Origin: Membranipora membranacea
Taxonomy: Eukaryota; Bryozoa; Gymnolaemata; Cheilostomatida; Membraniporidae
Direction of reading: 5' to 3'
Length of the DNA: 64,000 bases
NCBI GenBank assembly: GCA_914767715.1
Contig: OU612070.1
Coordinates: 7,953,501-8,017,500 of the forward strand
This document shows, one piece after another, positions 57,901 to 63,937 of this stretch. The notes beneath the pieces are model-generated. The model was not told the origin of the DNA. It was given only the letters and a program-made list of their open reading frames with translations, and made no database searches. The first letter of the stretch is position 1. Each line of letters starts with the position of its first letter. The position numbers and the translations under genes were made by a program.

Positions 57901-60900
57901 ATAATACTATAATATAATTTTAATAATATACTATTATAACACGGCACCTGTTCTGTGTGAGTTTTGAGAGTAGAGTGGAAGTCATCAGTGCCCCAGGTCT
58001 TCTGTTCCATCAAAGTGTCAATATCAGTAGTCCTGGCGTGATCCACCATCAGACAATACTTAGAGTAATCCTGCAGTAATTAAGTCACATGATGAACACA
58101 TGACATATAAACTTACATGGCATAGGAGCTAACACAACCGATTCCTATTGCACTCCCATATTCAAGTTAAGTATTTTCTGAACAGATATAAAATTGTCCC
58201 CTTTGAAAAAAAGCTTGGCACTTTGGGGTGTAACAATACAATACATAAGGAGGGGGGGATGAATCTGATAACTATGCACCTTTGAGTATTGGACTACTTC
58301 ATCTACCACATCATCCATACACTCGTTGAGCTCCTCGACCATATCCAGATACTCGACGTCATCAGAGAAGAGCTGATTGGTATCTGGATACATTGGCTTC
58401 TCATCATCATCGGCGTCAAGGAAGTCCTCGGGATCAACCGAATTCAGCTTCAGGTCAAATTTGGGATTAGAGCAGAAAACCTGTAACTTCTCATCATCCT
58501 GTAGGGATTCATATGAGCCTGACAAAAAGACACAGCTGATATAAGCAGCACATAACAAATAAATACATTTTAAATAGTACAGTACACTATTTCACATATT
58601 ATCAATCTGTCCTGTCCTATAACTGCATTACAAAAAAAAAACTGGAATTAATAGTCTTGATCATTATACTTATGTGTGAAAATCAGTTTTATTATGCCAC
58701 TATAATTTGAAGTTGTGCCCTCTCCAATCTGATACTTCAAGGGGTTAGTAACTCACATTTACAGTACACATTTGTAGCGTGACAGTATCAACGACAAGTG
58801 AGCTTGGGCTAAAATCACCAACTCCCTGCAGCCATAATCGCTTTTCAAAAACACTGAATGTTCCTGTCAGTTTTAAAGCCAAAGAGACTGACCTTATTTC
58901 TAAATTCTAATGTGACGTTTAATTTCAATTTGTGGTTCTTTTTGTTGCCAATAAAACCTTTTTGTTCTTAATTCTTCCTTTGAAAAATAGCCCTCTTTAC
59001 GCTGCAGAAAATTAAATGTTTTGATAGTCAATTCAATTGATATTTGCCCTTTATTTGTAGAAGTTGGTGGTGTAATGATACTCACATATAGCAGAGAGTA
59101 GACCATTGATGAGATCTTTGAGAGCAGATTTGAAGCTATCAGCACTGGGAGAGAGGACAGCTTTAGTGCTATATTTACTCTCATGTCTGCTGGGGATCGT
59201 CTGTGACTGTCGAGGGGTTGCCTCCCCGTAAGCATAATCTGACAAACACAACAGAATGTTTAGGCAAACAAAAATCAATGGCTATGACTGCTCCTGCTCA
59301 TCCTTATATCAGCACACTACACATTTATTATGTGACCACCGCTAACACATTCATTTTGAAAATCAAACTCAAACGCCTTTCGATCAAGCTTTTAGAAGCA
59401 GTGAATCCCATTCTGGAATGAGATTTTTATACTCAGTGTTATTGTTTGATGTCTCAGAACTTGACTATATCGGCAAGATTTAAACTTTGGTATTGTAAGT
59501 GTGTGGAAGTGGTTAAATCTGAAGGATTCCCTTTTATTTCGTTTTCTTAAGAATTTCAAATCATTCATCATGCGATGGGTGGAATACTGTCGATTGAAGG
59601 AGAAGTTCCTTACATGGCTACAAACAGGATAACGATAGACATAAATTTGTATTTGTTTTCCATACACAGGTAACTGTACATATATCGAAAACAAATTAAT
59701 AATATTGGTTGTCTCCAGAGACAGGCTGGCTGTATGAGGTTACATACCTGTTTGCTTCATATCATACTGCTGCACATCAGCAGATTGATCGGCAGCGTTA
59801 TATAATCCATCCTCATCTTCAGCACCGTCAGCGAGAGAAGTGACAGAGTGATCATCCTCTGAGTTACTGCCCTCATCCACCATATCAGCCACTATAACAC
59901 AAAGATAGGTTTACCTGTGCACTGGTAAGCCACCCGGGGGCTTGAGTGAGAGCACCACCATTACAGGCGAATTAAATGCATGGTTGCATCAAGGAGTTTG
60001 GTACATATTTTCATTATCATGCATGTATCTTACTTGCTACATTTACACCAAGGACTCTTATCATTAGAATATGCGGTTCTAGATGATTATGAGCTGACAC
60101 ATATTTACCCATATGTATTATGGCAATTTCATGTATAATGTACGAAATATAAACATGTTATATAAGTTTGTGTTTCTGTGTTAGGTTTTTAGTTTGAAAG
60201 GAAGGAGAAAAGAAACTCCCGGTTGATAACCTTAGCGACAAGACAGGACCTTGAGCTCCTCGACTTCTGATTGGTCAGAAGAAGGGAATCCCAGGGTGAG
60301 CTGCAAAAACCTTTCCAAGGTTATGGACAATGAAGAACAATTACAAGGTTAATAGGTTAGGAATAAAAAGCCGATAGTTTAACTTACAATAACGTTTAAG
60401 GATAGATAAGGGAACTACAATAATAACTTTAGAGAATCAGAAATTAGAATACAAAAATGTTACAAAAATATGCCTTCATTGGGGGTGAAAAACTTTCATT
60501 TACATATAATATATGCCTACAGCCTTTGTTTACCACTGAGGTTACACAATAGTGGTGGATACTTACGACTCTCGGGATTACCAGGAGCAGCGGAAGACAC
60601 CCTCTCCGGGAAGGTGACACCTTTCCTTCCTGCTGAGTCTCTCATGTGAGCGGCAGATACACTCCTCATAGCAGAGTGTAGCCCCTGTCTCCCGCTAGTT
60701 GAGATTGAGGGACGGGTAGAGGGCATCATCAGTATCATAGATACAGAGAATATAGGCTCAGGAATCTCCTCTATAATCTCCTGTTCGTGTACCTCACGTA
60801 AAACCTGACAACAATCGAACACGCAATAAGTCAGATTTTAGCATAACTATGATTTTCATCGAGATCTGTTTGATGCTTGGAAATGACTGCTTTTATTAGC

Positions 60901-63900
60901 TGTCACTTTTATTTTATTTATGATGTTATGTTTTTTGGAGTTGCCAGGCATCCACTCCTATTGTGACATACAGAAATTAATTGCAAAATCATGGCCGCAA
61001 ATGTTCAGTGCCCCCTATAATAAGGGTCAACTCCTGACGCAACACAACACATCAAGGATGATCCAAATCCTAGATTCACATTCTTCTACAGCGACACCAA
61101 AAATATACAGGGCTTCAGTCAGCTGTTCACACTGTCAGATTTTTGCAACTGATGTATTATTTCTATTAGTGAAGACTCTAGCCAGTGGTACACTTACAGA
61201 TTTAGCGTCTGGTATAGCCATTTCCGACTCCGCTCTCTCAAAGTCAAACACGGGCACATCATAGACCTGTCTGTGCTTCTTAGTCGGGTCAGGCCGACCC
61301 ACAGCAGTGGAAGCTGGCTTATCACCAGTAGGTACGTCTGCACCGTCGCCATATGTTGTGGTAGTGTTTGTTGTGTGAGTCATCGCAGATATCATCCCAG
61401 CCCTATCAAGTCACATCATCTCACAATTAACAAACTCTATTTCTCACTAGATAGCTATATTGACAGCATTTTACTTGTATTTGACTGTTAACTTGCCAAA
61501 CTTATCCATTATGATAGAGCTAATTTGTTAAAACTTGATTGACTAGTTCTGGTCAAAGTGATAGCGATCAGTGATATAGATGTCTAGGCACATTGGTACT
61601 GGCTGGACAATCATCTTCAAATTTATGAAGACAAGTGCTACAGGGCTGAAGCTAGGTAAGGGACTAAAGTCTAAATTCTAAAAGCTGCCAGTGGACTAGA
61701 AACACTGCTACTAACAAGTCGCTACTTGTGCTGTGTACATAAAACTTACTACCCCAATTATAGACAAAGTTTGGTCCAGTTTTCCTGCATTTGGAGTTGC
61801 TCCCCTCCACTGAAAGGCCACGGCTTATCGGGGGAGGGGGAGCAGGCAAACTGGATCAAACTTGGTCAACCCTAACTAAGCTTCATTTCATTGACTATGC
61901 ATTGATACTGATTGGTATGAAAGACTTGATTATGTAATGTAACCTTGACATTTAGCTGTGAAAAATTATGTGCACTGATTCAGACAAATTCAAAGCAGCA
62001 AGCCAAAGAGGAGAAGACAAAGGGAAATAATATGGACACAGTAAAGAGACTCTCCGTTGCAAGCAGCAAAAATAGAAGCAAATATCGAGAGAAATGTTCA
62101 GACAAAATGTAGTTTTTGATGTTTTTTTTTATAGAGCATTCTACCTCTTGCCATGATGCTGCTTGTAAATGAGAGTCTCTTAATACCAGAATATTGTCTC
62201 AATCACATATATACAAGTGTAGTAGCACAGTAAAGAAAGAAATGAAGCATCGCAGTGTCGAGAAGCCAATACCTACCCTTTAGGTGGCTTTTTCACTATT
62301 TTGAACCTGAGATAAATTAGAAGGTATCTGAAATCTGAGACACAACATTCAGACTCATCGTACATATCAAAAACATATTTCTGTTAAAAAATGTCTAAAT
62401 TGAAGTATAGATACACTATCCTTCCAGCAGCAGCAGCTAAGCTCTGCCAGCGGTGTTGTCAAAAAGATCACAGTTTGTATGTGACTATACTTAATCAAGT
62501 AGGGGCAGATGAGCACCTTGCTATAACAGCAGCCATTCCAGACTTTTCTGACAACATTTCAATCATTAGGGCAGATGACGTAGATCGCATCTGCCACAAA
62601 TTGATCATTGTACAACATGCATTCAACAAAATTATATTGTGATGACTCTTGTAACGAAATTAGTATTGACAAGGTCAATTCTTGGCCCTCATTGATACGG
62701 ATAGTAAGTCAATAGTCATGTGTTACCTGCTAGTTTTAGCTGAATTCCTGGCTGAGTCCCCTCCGAGTTTCTTACCACGTCTTGGAGTGCCAAAAAATGA
62801 GGAGGTATCACTCATATTATCATCATTCTCATCCTCATCTGGGTCCTAAAACGTACAGCCAACAAGCACAGATAGTAAAATTGTTAGTGATAGGCATAGA
62901 CTGCCACCGGACTATAAACTAGTAAGAAATAGAGCAATATGGACTAATATTCAAGTTGTGATGATAGATTTTATAAATACACAGTATGGTTTATTTCATA
63001 CCATAGGAACATAGAGGCCTCGAAAATTTTATGAGAAGGAGTTAATTACACAGCTCTATCCACTAGCTATAGTAAAAAATTTCTCCCTAACTCCCATAAG
63101 ATGACACGATTCAGAGTAGGTTCTGTTACATACCACTTCCTCTCCGACCACACACGCGGAGGAGTTCATGAACTCCAGTAGATGTTTGAGTGATGTCTTC
63201 ACCAGACGTCTCAGCATCTCCAGAGCCTGCATATCAGCCAGTCTGAGAAACTGGACAAGCCTCGCTAGAATCTTCCTCCACTCAGCTATTTGTGTGTATG
63301 ATGGCTTCTCTGTAATGATACAACAGCCGATGTCAATAGCTCTACGCAATGGGCTGATGTATACTAGCGAATAGGACATTCAAGTTGAAAATGTTTTCAC
63401 AAACCTTTTCCCTCTTAGTTTAAGTTGTTATTCAGATTATGAAATTCCTCAGAAAGCTGTCACTACCAATATTACGATCAATGATTATAGCTGAGAATGA
63501 TACGTATTTATCTACAGATTGCAAGTGTTACAGAAATTGCTGTTTGTGCCTTATAACATACTTCCTGCAGAGCGCGGAGTCTCTGGTCTGATTCCTTTAG
63601 TAACTCCTTCCAATTCTGCTACAGCCTACAGAGTACACACATGGCAACAATATAAGTTGGTGTTAGTCTCACCATTTCAAAGAGTGGGACGGCAAAATGT
63701 CGATGAGCCTCAGTGGGATTTGAACCCAGGACATGCAGCAGTTGTTACAGGGCAGACACTGTAACCAAGTGAACAGCCACTTAATTTAACTGAAACCAAT
63801 AGATAACCGGCCATGTGGATTTTTCACAAGAAACCAGCAAATAAGGGCTAATACCAAACCCACTACCTCAATCATTCCCAATATTTCTTCTGTCATAGCA

Positions 63901-63913
63901 GGCATTACATTGT
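4520..63913 (-). CDS. DNAH14: Axonemal dynein heavy chain, DNAH14-like (86 exons, 5' end outside window)
   Basis: Force-generating ATPase of a ciliary axoneme. The exons encode every landmark of a dynein heavy chain in order: tail, linker, AAA1-AAA4 with P-loops, coiled-coil stalk with microtubule-binding tip, AAA5, AAA6 and a C-terminal domain ending in [10 protein letters not shown] placed 86 exons with GT-AG borders and agreeing phases; they sum to about 13,780 nt (about 4,590 residues). The most 5' exon starts in mid-codon, so more exons lie past 64000. Exon coordinates are given in the domain entries. Introns range from 64 bp (39545-39608) to 5.5 kb (16799-22336). The paralogue is less certain than the family. 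AAA2 wording ([21 protein letters not shown]), a long serine-rich AAA2 insert and the [10 protein letters not shown]-terminus recall DNAH14 or its relative DNAH6, from memory rather than alignment. Dynein heavy chain is near certain; the symbol is moderate. Confidence 0.95.
6788..6807. repeat. (TA)n microsatellite in a dynein intron
   Basis: An uninterrupted TA run within the intron upstream of exon 6660-6749. Similar AT-type runs occur at about 13385-13424, 21938-21980 and 27465-27487. Confidence 0.85.
7671..7900. mobile_element. MITE with CAGGGGGGTCTTTCAATTAG ends (most complete copy)
   Basis: A 230-bp element with inverted ends: CAGGGGGGTCTTTCAATTAG at 7671 and its reverse complement ending at 7900. 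The interior carries repeated GAGCGAT-type words in both orientations and no protein. A CAGGG start is common in hAT-type elements, but no clear 8-bp target duplication is visible. Related pieces occur at 11484-11618, 25571-25700, 39261-39429 and 41883-41965. It sits in the dynein intron 6750-8283. Confidence 0.8.
9467..10661. other. Intron of the dynein gene, nothing further recognised
   Basis: 1.2 kb between exons 10662-10861 and 9246-9466. AT-rich, without a repeat family or conserved open frame that I could recognise. Confidence 0.6.
11484..11618. mobile_element. Degraded copy of the CAGGGGGGTC MITE family
   Basis: The right end GATTGAAAGACCCTCCAG at about 11601-11618 matches the terminal repeat of the element at 7671-7900. 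Sequence at 11484-11520 matches that element's interior in the opposite orientation. Lies in the dynein intron 11391-11759. Confidence 0.5.
11760..16798 (-). CDS. Dynein heavy chain AAA6 module (exons 71-77)
   Basis: Exons: 16578-16798, 15854-16093, 15385-15542, 15056-15131, 13933-14070, 12285-12460, 11760-11975. Order of motifs: [20 protein letters not shown] and [47 protein letters not shown], the [20 protein letters not shown] block, [55 protein letters not shown] and [16 protein letters not shown]. These are family signatures of AAA6 in every dynein heavy chain. The acceptor of the first exon follows the 5.5-kb intron that contains the opposite-strand transporter gene; the phase (GG + G) joins correctly to exon 22337-22453. 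Confidence 0.96.
12576..13089. mobile_element. 514-bp long-inverted-repeat (foldback) element
   Basis: The element starts ATAGACAGTTTTCTGAGC at 12576 and ends with the exact reverse complement at 13089. Arms of roughly 180 bp are inverted copies of each other, including CACGCCGCATAG against CTATGCGGCATG and GGATAAAAATGATTTT against AAATCATTTTTATCC. The central part is about 150 bp. No transposase. A shorter relative lies at 31555-31866. It is in the intron between exons 13933-14070 and 12285-12460. Confidence 0.8.
14488..14690. repeat. Dispersed repeat family, copy A
   Basis: Shares the words CTAAATTGACTCTAA, GAGATACACATC and AATAGTGCA with copies near 27026-27150 and 47356-47425, all in dynein introns. 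This copy includes a (GGGC)n stretch near 14541-14556. Its boundaries are approximate and the family is not identified. Confidence 0.5.
16799..19472. other. Right-of-exon-71 half of the 5.5-kb dynein intron
   Basis: Contains LINE-derived sequence at about 16985-18050 on the minus strand and, toward 19472, the presumed promoter and 5' UTR of the opposite-strand transporter gene. I see no clear TATA box or other core promoter element that can be placed with confidence. A 66-codon minus-strand open frame at 19039-19239 has no recognisable domain. Confidence 0.55.
16985..18050 (-). mobile_element. Degraded non-LTR retrotransposon (LINE) with endonuclease-like sequence
   Basis: On the minus strand, around 17345-17300, the frame reads [14 protein letters not shown], matching the GDFN-W signature of APE-type endonucleases in LINEs. 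At 17183-16989 it reads [20 protein letters not shown], the VDKHAP linker that follows the endonuclease and precedes reverse transcriptase in CR1/Jockey-like elements. The pieces are in different frames, and a Gln/Pro-rich open frame at 18049-17795 may or may not belong. The reverse transcriptase part is missing, so the copy is dead and truncated. It lies in the same dynein intron as the transporter gene. Confidence 0.7.
19473..21918 (+). CDS. Major facilitator transporter, SLC46 (proton-coupled folate transporter)-like, nested in a dynein intron
   Basis: Three exons: 19473-19772 (donor CAG|gtatgt), 20098-20346 (donor CTG|gtaaga) and 20983-21918 (acceptor ttacag), each a multiple of three, giving about 494 residues and a TAG stop. 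It is a multi-pass membrane protein. The first helix is near residues 47-67 ([19 protein letters not shown]), followed by a loop with cysteines and two N-glycosylation sites (NVT, NLT). A degenerate motif A (CDTVGFKLP) lies after helix 2. [20 protein letters not shown] near the start of exon 3 resembles the SLC46 segment with arginines before a helix. The tail ends in DERRPLLR, with a possible RPLL-type dileucine sorting signal. SLC46 members move folates, heme or small drug-like compounds; the substrate here cannot be read. The start ATG was chosen because it opens the frame ahead of a hydrophilic cytosolic N-terminus; a second ATG follows at 19485. Confidence 0.88.
19906..20038. repeat. Nested hairpins in transporter intron 1
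   Basis: GGGAGAATTCCATTCTCCC is a short palindrome at about 19918-19936. An outer pair (GACAGCTGGTAG and CTACCAGCTATC) then encloses an inner pair (ATCAACCACTT and AAGTGGTTGAT). This is probably a small foldback element. It lies in the 325-bp intron between 19772 and 20098. Confidence 0.65.
22337..26865 (-). CDS. Dynein heavy chain AAA5 and AAA5-AAA6 connector (exons 61-70)
   Basis: Exons: 26689-26865, 26310-26467, 25727-25960, 25022-25177, 24584-24672, 24444-24473 (30 nt), 23630-23766, 23072-23267, 22803-22893, 22337-22453. Landmarks are [30 protein letters not shown] (across a junction), [20 protein letters not shown] and [19 protein letters not shown], followed by helical sequence and [20 protein letters not shown]. 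The last two exons encode a low-complexity Ser/Arg-rich stretch that is poorly conserved in dyneins generally; exon 22803-22893 is open in two frames, but only one continues through the next exon. AAA5 has no functional P-loop in dyneins and acts as a brace for the stalk. Confidence 0.93.
22570..22700 (+). mobile_element. tRNA-like SINE head
   Basis: The B-box GGTTCGAATCC is at 22626-22636. An A-box-like stretch (GAGTATGGTTAGGGCGCC) is about 50 nt upstream, spaced as in a tRNA promoter, but the cloverleaf is imperfect. It lies in the dynein intron between exons 22803-22893 and 22337-22453. Confidence 0.5.
25571..25700. mobile_element. Partial CAGGGGGGTC-family MITE next to a dynein exon
   Basis: GGGGGGTCTTTCAATTAGAA at 25571 matches the end of the 7671-7900 element. 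The following sequence matches that element's interior in the opposite order, including GGTCTTTCAATCAGAA near 25652. It stops close to the donor of exon 25727-25960. Confidence 0.65.
27026..27150. repeat. Dispersed repeat family, copy B
   Basis: Shares GGGGCGGG, a GTACACAT word and TTAATAGTGCAGT with copy A at 14488-14690. It lies in the dynein intron 26866-27285. Boundaries approximate. Confidence 0.4.
27286..29342 (-). CDS. Dynein heavy chain stalk and microtubule-binding domain (exons 56-60)
   Basis: Exons: 29052-29342, 28767-28892, 28368-28625, 27828-28055, 27286-27426; every one is a multiple of three and in phase 0. Coiled coil 1 is charged and helical, with [20 protein letters not shown] and [34 protein letters not shown] leads into the globular tip. 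The tip carries [15 protein letters not shown] and the binding-domain signature [20 protein letters not shown], followed by [18 protein letters not shown]. Coiled coil 2 is in exon 27286-27426 ([20 protein letters not shown]). This is the part that grips the adjacent doublet microtubule. Domain length looks normal. Confidence 0.96.
29687..33352 (-). CDS. Dynein heavy chain AAA4 module (exons 51-55)
   Basis: Exons: 33245-33352, 31282-31455, 30667-30864, 30223-30384, 29687-29890. Sequence order is [32 protein letters not shown], a P-loop [47 protein letters not shown], then [20 protein letters not shown] and [20 protein letters not shown]. The usual family P-loop here is close to GVGGSGRQS. This protein keeps the Walker lysine but has LDGTGKAT, so its nucleotide behaviour could differ. 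AAA4 tunes the motor and connects into the stalk. The 1.8-kb intron 31456-33244 splits the module and contains no further exon that the frame requires. Confidence 0.96.
29930..30030 (+). mobile_element. Short 3'-end relic of a LINE
   Basis: The plus-strand frame contains [14 protein letters not shown], close to [13 protein letters not shown] at the 3' end of the LINE at 47917-48610, and the DNA matches imperfectly over about 45 bp. It lies in the 332-bp dynein intron 29891-30222. It is probably an old, truncated relative. Confidence 0.45.
31456..33244. other. 1.8-kb dynein intron within AAA4
   Basis: Contains the foldback element at 31555-31866, an AT run at about 32018-32038 and a CAG/AGC-rich stretch near 33089-33130. 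No exon is required here: the exons on either side join in phase 0 and restore the expected AAA4 sequence. Confidence 0.65.
31555..31866. mobile_element. Shorter copy of the 514-bp foldback element
   Basis: Starts GACAGTTTTCTGAGC, contains CACGCCGCATAGGAAAAA near the left end and CCTATGCGGAATGGGTT near the right, and ends with a diverged complement of the start. The arms match those at 12576-13089, but the left arm has lost its inner part. Confidence 0.75.
33353..34696. other. 1.3-kb dynein intron, nothing further recognised
   Basis: Between exons 34697-34867 and 33245-33352. It includes a short run of AAGGTCA-like words near 34397-34430 and no repeat family or gene that I could identify. 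Confidence 0.55.
34697..40232 (-). CDS. Dynein heavy chain AAA3 module (exons 40-50)
   Basis: Exons: 40098-40232, 39609-39650 (42 nt), 39527-39544 (18 nt, tentative), 38495-38629, 37805-37975, 37455-37499 (45 nt, tentative), 36729-36910, 36166-36294, 35694-35782, 35179-35398, 34697-34867. AAA3 is a regulatory nucleotide site. Its P-loop [20 protein letters not shown] spans exons 38495-38629 and 37805-37975. Then come [11 protein letters not shown], the Walker B segment [11 protein letters not shown], the [18 protein letters not shown] block and FNIRDLSQ. The donor after exon 36166-36294 (AAG|gttcga) is weak but is fixed by the conserved join WK to HTSDLTF. The 18-nt and 45-nt exons keep the frame whether included or skipped, so they may be cassette exons or false. 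Confidence 0.92.
36912..36935. repeat. (GA)n microsatellite serving as polypyrimidine tract
   Basis: On the transcribed strand this reads (CT)n running directly into the acceptor CAG of dynein exon 36729-36910. The repeat therefore forms the polypyrimidine tract itself. Confidence 0.85.
39261..39429. mobile_element. Diverged CAGGGGGGTC-family MITE
   Basis: GGGGGAGTCTTTCAAT at 39261 and TCTAATTGAAAGACCCC ending at 39429 are inverted ends of the family, with a shared size class but a different interior. It lies in the dynein intron 38630-39526. Confidence 0.6.
40310..40395. repeat. Hairpin with GCCAGC/GCTGGC arms
   Basis: CACAGCCAGCATTTAATAGTG near 40315 and CACCATTAATGGCTGGCTGTG near 40373 are inverted repeats around a GC-rich loop. 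Possibly a small foldback element, in the dynein intron 40233-40791. Confidence 0.6.
40792..42199 (-). CDS. Dynein heavy chain AAA2-AAA3 connector with basic insert (exons 37-39)
   Basis: Exons: 42059-42199, 41658-41817, 40792-41018. The first encodes a helical piece ending in [13 protein letters not shown]. The second is a low-complexity insert with [19 protein letters not shown] and the strongly basic [15 protein letters not shown]. The third returns to conserved sequence: [20 protein letters not shown] and [15 protein letters not shown]. The WSFGG block is a standard dynein signature just before AAA3. The Arg/Lys-rich cluster resembles a nuclear-localisation or nucleic-acid-binding stretch in composition, but it probably forms a disordered loop on the ring. 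Phases agree across all three exons. Confidence 0.92.
41271..41510. repeat. Dispersed repeat, copy 1 (second copy at 60176-60502)
   Basis: Ordered matching blocks are TTTTAGTTTGAAAGGAA, AACTCCCGGT, CCTTTCCAAG, GATAGTTTAACTTACA, then TGTCTTCAT or TGCCTTCAT and CTTTCATTT. They occur in the same orientation and order in both copies, with an insertion in copy 2. It has no inverted ends or coding frame; a SINE body or unclassified element is possible. Confidence 0.65.
41883..41965. mobile_element. Minimal CAGGGGGGTC-family MITE (about 83 bp)
   Basis: Family ends GGGGGGTCATTCAATTAGAA and CTAATTGAAAGATCACCCTG flank only about 45 bp of interior, so this is a strongly deleted copy. It lies in the 241-bp dynein intron 41818-42058. 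Confidence 0.65.
42532..46497 (-). CDS. Dynein heavy chain AAA2 module with Ser-rich insert (exons 29-36)
   Basis: Exons: 46326-46497, 45779-46024, 45486-45530 (45 nt), 44790-44837 (48 nt), 43947-44192, 43545-43630, 43118-43310, 42532-42652. AAA2 binds nucleotide structurally. Its P-loop, [19 protein letters not shown], is encoded around 45881-45910; a cysteine stands where most family members have glycine. The strand after it carries [16 protein letters not shown] and [14 protein letters not shown] hydrophilic insert rich in Ser, Thr, Asp and Gln is then encoded by the end of 43947-44192 and by 43545-43630. The Walker B region [40 protein letters not shown] and [14 protein letters not shown] follow. 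The long insert fits a DNAH14-type chain. The 45-nt and 48-nt exons are supported by good splice sites and phase but not by recognisable motifs. Confidence 0.93.
46133..46255. repeat. Degenerate TTGACT-type minisatellite
   Basis: Imperfect copies of words such as GACTTGACTCAGAGTTGAC recur along the segment. It lies in the dynein intron 46025-46325. No coding function suggested. Confidence 0.6.
46770..46794. repeat. (GA)n microsatellite
   Basis: An uninterrupted GA run in the dynein intron 46498-47452, not at a splice site. Confidence 0.85.
47356..47425. repeat. Dispersed repeat family, copy C
   Basis: GACTAAATTGACTCTAAC, AGAGATACACATC and TATTAGT match copy A at 14488-14690. The segment ends just before dynein exon 47453-47615. 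Confidence 0.45.
47453..49991 (-). CDS. Dynein heavy chain AAA1, main ATPase module (exons 24-28)
   Basis: Exons: 49760-49991, 49497-49550, 49048-49262, 48629-48738, 47453-47615. AAA1 is the principal ATP-hydrolysing site. The Walker A motif [16 protein letters not shown] is encoded at about 49760-49807, preceded by [19 protein letters not shown]. The next exons give [13 protein letters not shown] and the Walker B region [39 protein letters not shown] follows, split between exons 49048-49262 and 48629-48738, and the module closes with [12 protein letters not shown]. All catalytic signatures are present, so the motor is probably active. The splice donor of exon 48629-48738 lies inside the target-site duplication of a LINE inserted just downstream in transcript order. 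Confidence 0.97.
47917..48611 (+). mobile_element. 5'-truncated LINE 3' end with target-site duplication
   Basis: The plus strand encodes the C-terminal part of a non-LTR reverse transcriptase polyprotein: [63 protein letters not shown] and [12 protein letters not shown]. It carries an in-frame TAG at 48023-48025 and a frameshift near 48160-48175, so it is inactive. The tail is a short GGTGAACAAA-type repeat, as in RTE/CR1-like elements. It is flanked by an 18-bp direct repeat, CAATGAGTATATTTTACC, at 47899-47916 and 48612-48629, which is the target-site duplication. The right copy contains the splice donor of dynein exon 48629-48738. Confidence 0.88.
50283..56541 (-). CDS. Dynein heavy chain linker domain (exons 13-23)
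   Basis: Exons: 56288-56541, 55999-56048 (50 nt), 55773-55872, 54829-55061, 54164-54435, 53566-53730, 53001-53114, 52294-52467, 51612-51835, 50842-50916, 50283-50621. The linker is the lever that swings across the AAA ring during the power stroke. Diagnostic pieces are [20 protein letters not shown] (exon 54164-54435), a segment with [20 protein letters not shown] (53566-53730), [14 protein letters not shown] (53001-53114), [16 protein letters not shown] (51612-51835) and [18 protein letters not shown] (50842-50916). These are hallmark linker motifs of all dynein heavy chains. The 50-nt exon is essential: without it, the join of 56288-56541 to 55773-55872 runs into a stop. Confidence 0.95.
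51009..51046. repeat. TGTCTTGTAC-type short tandem repeat
   Basis: Several imperfect copies of CTTGTACTGT in the dynein intron 50917-51611. Confidence 0.7.
52605..52877. repeat. Tandemly duplicated hairpin element
   Basis: Unit 1 (about 52605-52722) and unit 2 (about 52736-52877) are direct copies sharing AAACTAGTACAAGTG-like lead sequence and GGTAGAAGCATTTCATTATC. Within each unit the last half is a hairpin, pairing GTAGAAGCATTTCATTATC with GATAATGAAATGCTGCTAC. It lies in the dynein intron 52468-53000. Confidence 0.75.
56845..63913 (-). CDS. Dynein heavy chain N-terminal tail (exons 1-12 of those visible)
   Basis: Exons, 5' to 3': 63867-63913, 63562-63625, 63134-63309, 62727-62845, 61198-61402, 60567-60804, 59748-59891, 59086-59238, 58280-58518, 57948-58070, 57525-57698, 56845-57063. 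All phases agree. The 63134-63309 exon encodes a leucine-rich helical segment ([20 protein letters not shown]) like the conserved early tail of inner-arm dynein heavy chains. It is followed by low-complexity sequence: an acidic run ([10 protein letters not shown]), a Thr/Gly-rich piece, a Ser/Arg-rich piece and an acidic stretch ([12 protein letters not shown]). From 58518 leftward the sequence becomes more conserved and helical, with [12 protein letters not shown] then KLPIVAKKK. The tail normally carries light and intermediate chain binding. The two most 5' exons rest on splice sites and phase only, and the first one's acceptor lies beside a tandem repeat. Confidence 0.82.
60176..60502. repeat. 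Dispersed repeat, copy 2
   Basis: Copy of the repeat at 41271-41510 in the same orientation, longer because of inserted sequence around 60235-60300. It lies in the dynein intron 59892-60566. Confidence 0.65.
61403..62726. other. 1.3-kb dynein intron with one foldback segment
   Basis: Between exons 62727-62845 and 61198-61402. An inverted repeat at about 61764-61867 pairs CAAAGTTTGGTCCAGTTTT with AAACTGGATCAAACTTGG around a GGGGGAGGGGGAG loop. A plus-strand 83-codon open frame at 62391-62642 has no recognised family. Confidence 0.6.
63640..63780 (-). mobile_element. tRNA-derived SINE-like unit
   Basis: On the minus strand, 63779 to 63711 reads as a tRNA-like head: TGGCTGTTCACTTGGTTACA, then B-box GGTTCAAATCC, then CCACTG as in the 740-990 unit. 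Body sequence continues leftward toward 63640. It lies in the intron between the two most 5' visible dynein exons. Confidence 0.55.
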
Positions 63914-63916
63914 CTG

Positions 63917-63937
63917 TACCATACCATACCATACCAT
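63917..63937. repeat. ATACC pentanucleotide repeat at an acceptor site
   Basis: About four copies of CATAC. On the minus strand this is (TATGG)n leading into TACAG, the proposed acceptor of exon 63867-63913. It makes an unusual purine-containing replacement for a polypyrimidine tract, which lowers confidence in that exon. Confidence 0.7.

Noticed and set aside
62391-62642. Plus-strand open frame of 83 codons
   Set aside because: No recognised domain and no partner exons; it lies in a dynein intron.
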